A stretch of DNA of 5,113 bases from Cellvibrionales bacterium UBA2618 (GTDB lineage: Bacteria > Pseudomonadota > Gammaproteobacteria > Pseudomonadales > Porticoccaceae), in NCBI GenBank assembly GCA_002339165.1, contig DDJS01000095.1, forward strand, positions 8,896 through 14,008, written 5' to 3'. How positions within the stretch are numbered: the stretch's first letter is position 1; every line of letters begins with the position of its first letter. Shown in pieces: positions 4,735-5,113 of the stretch. The notes beneath the pieces were generated by a model. The model was not told the origin of the DNA and did not search any database. It saw nothing but the letters and a program-made list of their open reading frames with translations. Made by a program: the position numbers and the translations under genes.

Positions 4735-5113
4735 GATGTCCGTCAAGCCAAGCAAAAAAGAAGATAGATTTACCATCTTTAATTTGCCCCATTAAAGGAA
4801 TATCGGAAAAGATTAAGTCAGGTTCTTTACCACTTAATACTCTGAAGTAAACGCCAAACTCTTCTATTGAATATGTTGATTCTTTGGGTAAAGTTAATTC
4901 AAGTGTTATGGTGCCGTTAGGTTAGCAAGAGCGATCAGCGCTAGTTGAACCACGTGTAACTTTAAGTATTTTCACTACTGGCTTCGGTACACTTTCCCAA
5001 AATTCACTACCAGAACGAGGATCAGACTGAGCAGGTCCTGCATGCTCTTTCCATCTATCTAGAGTAGGAGTGAAAACTTTAGCACCACTACCAAAATAAC
5101 AGGCTAAGTAATG
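4724..5113 (-). pseudogene. integron cassette ORF, partial, with in-frame TAA
   Basis: The minus-strand frame is open from the window edge, so the start lies outside. It runs 63 codons to TAA (4922-4924), then continues in the same frame for 65 more codons to TAA (4724-4726). Both halves look like coding sequence of one protein: before the stop, GSEFWESVPKPVVKILKV; after it, GTITLELTLP, YSIEEFGVYFRVL, PDLIFSDIPLMGQI and FFFAWLDGHPSK. The second half looks like a compact beta-rich domain, and it has no start or ribosome binding site of its own that would suggest two genes. A single base change (for example CAA, AAA or GAA to TAA) would explain the break; recoding is a less likely option. The attC 91 bases downstream marks this as the gene of the preceding cassette. 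I know no function for it. Confidence 0.6.

Noticed and set aside
4650..4850. 66-codon plus-strand frame
   Set aside because: Antisense to the broken cassette ORF and partly to the attC leader; no family resemblance.

Overview
The window looks like accessory DNA from a Gammaproteobacterium, possibly a marine one. This is an inference from mid/low GC, a BluB-type nitroreductase, a stand-alone CsgG-type lipoprotein, a decayed IS3-family insertion sequence and an integron attC site. The species cannot be named from the sequence.

Layout, left to right. Positions 1-88 (+) hold a few codons matching the end of a LysR-type helix-turn-helix, already falling apart. Positions 84-347 (-) hold a small two-helix membrane protein gene broken by one in-frame TAG. 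Positions 454-925 (+) are a decayed IS3-family element: orfA has two premature stops and orfB survives only as an N-terminal scrap. Positions 961-1612 (-) encode BluB (5,6-dimethylbenzimidazole synthase, lower B12 ligand). Its 5' end carries an apparent one-base insertion that separates a TTG start with a good ribosome binding site from the rest. After a gene-poor stretch, 1999-2817 (-) encodes an intact CsgG-domain lipoprotein. About 790 bases without a convincing gene follow, including a 133-base imperfect palindrome (3329-3461). Positions 3607-4071 (+) encode a four-helix membrane protein resembling DUF6632.

The right end reads as integron cassette DNA on the minus strand. A truncated cassette ORF enters from the window edge (4724-5113, interrupted by an in-frame TAA). 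It is followed by a 22-codon ORF overlapping its stop and then a well-formed attC site (4531-4633). Next comes a second ORF with a strong ribosome binding site (4123-4500), an unknown single-helix membrane protein. No integrase gene and no second clear attC lie in the window.

The genes do not form one pathway. The common theme is turnover: an IS relic, four or five broken genes and a cassette boundary around a few intact genes (csgG-like, the four-helix protein and the cassette membrane protein).
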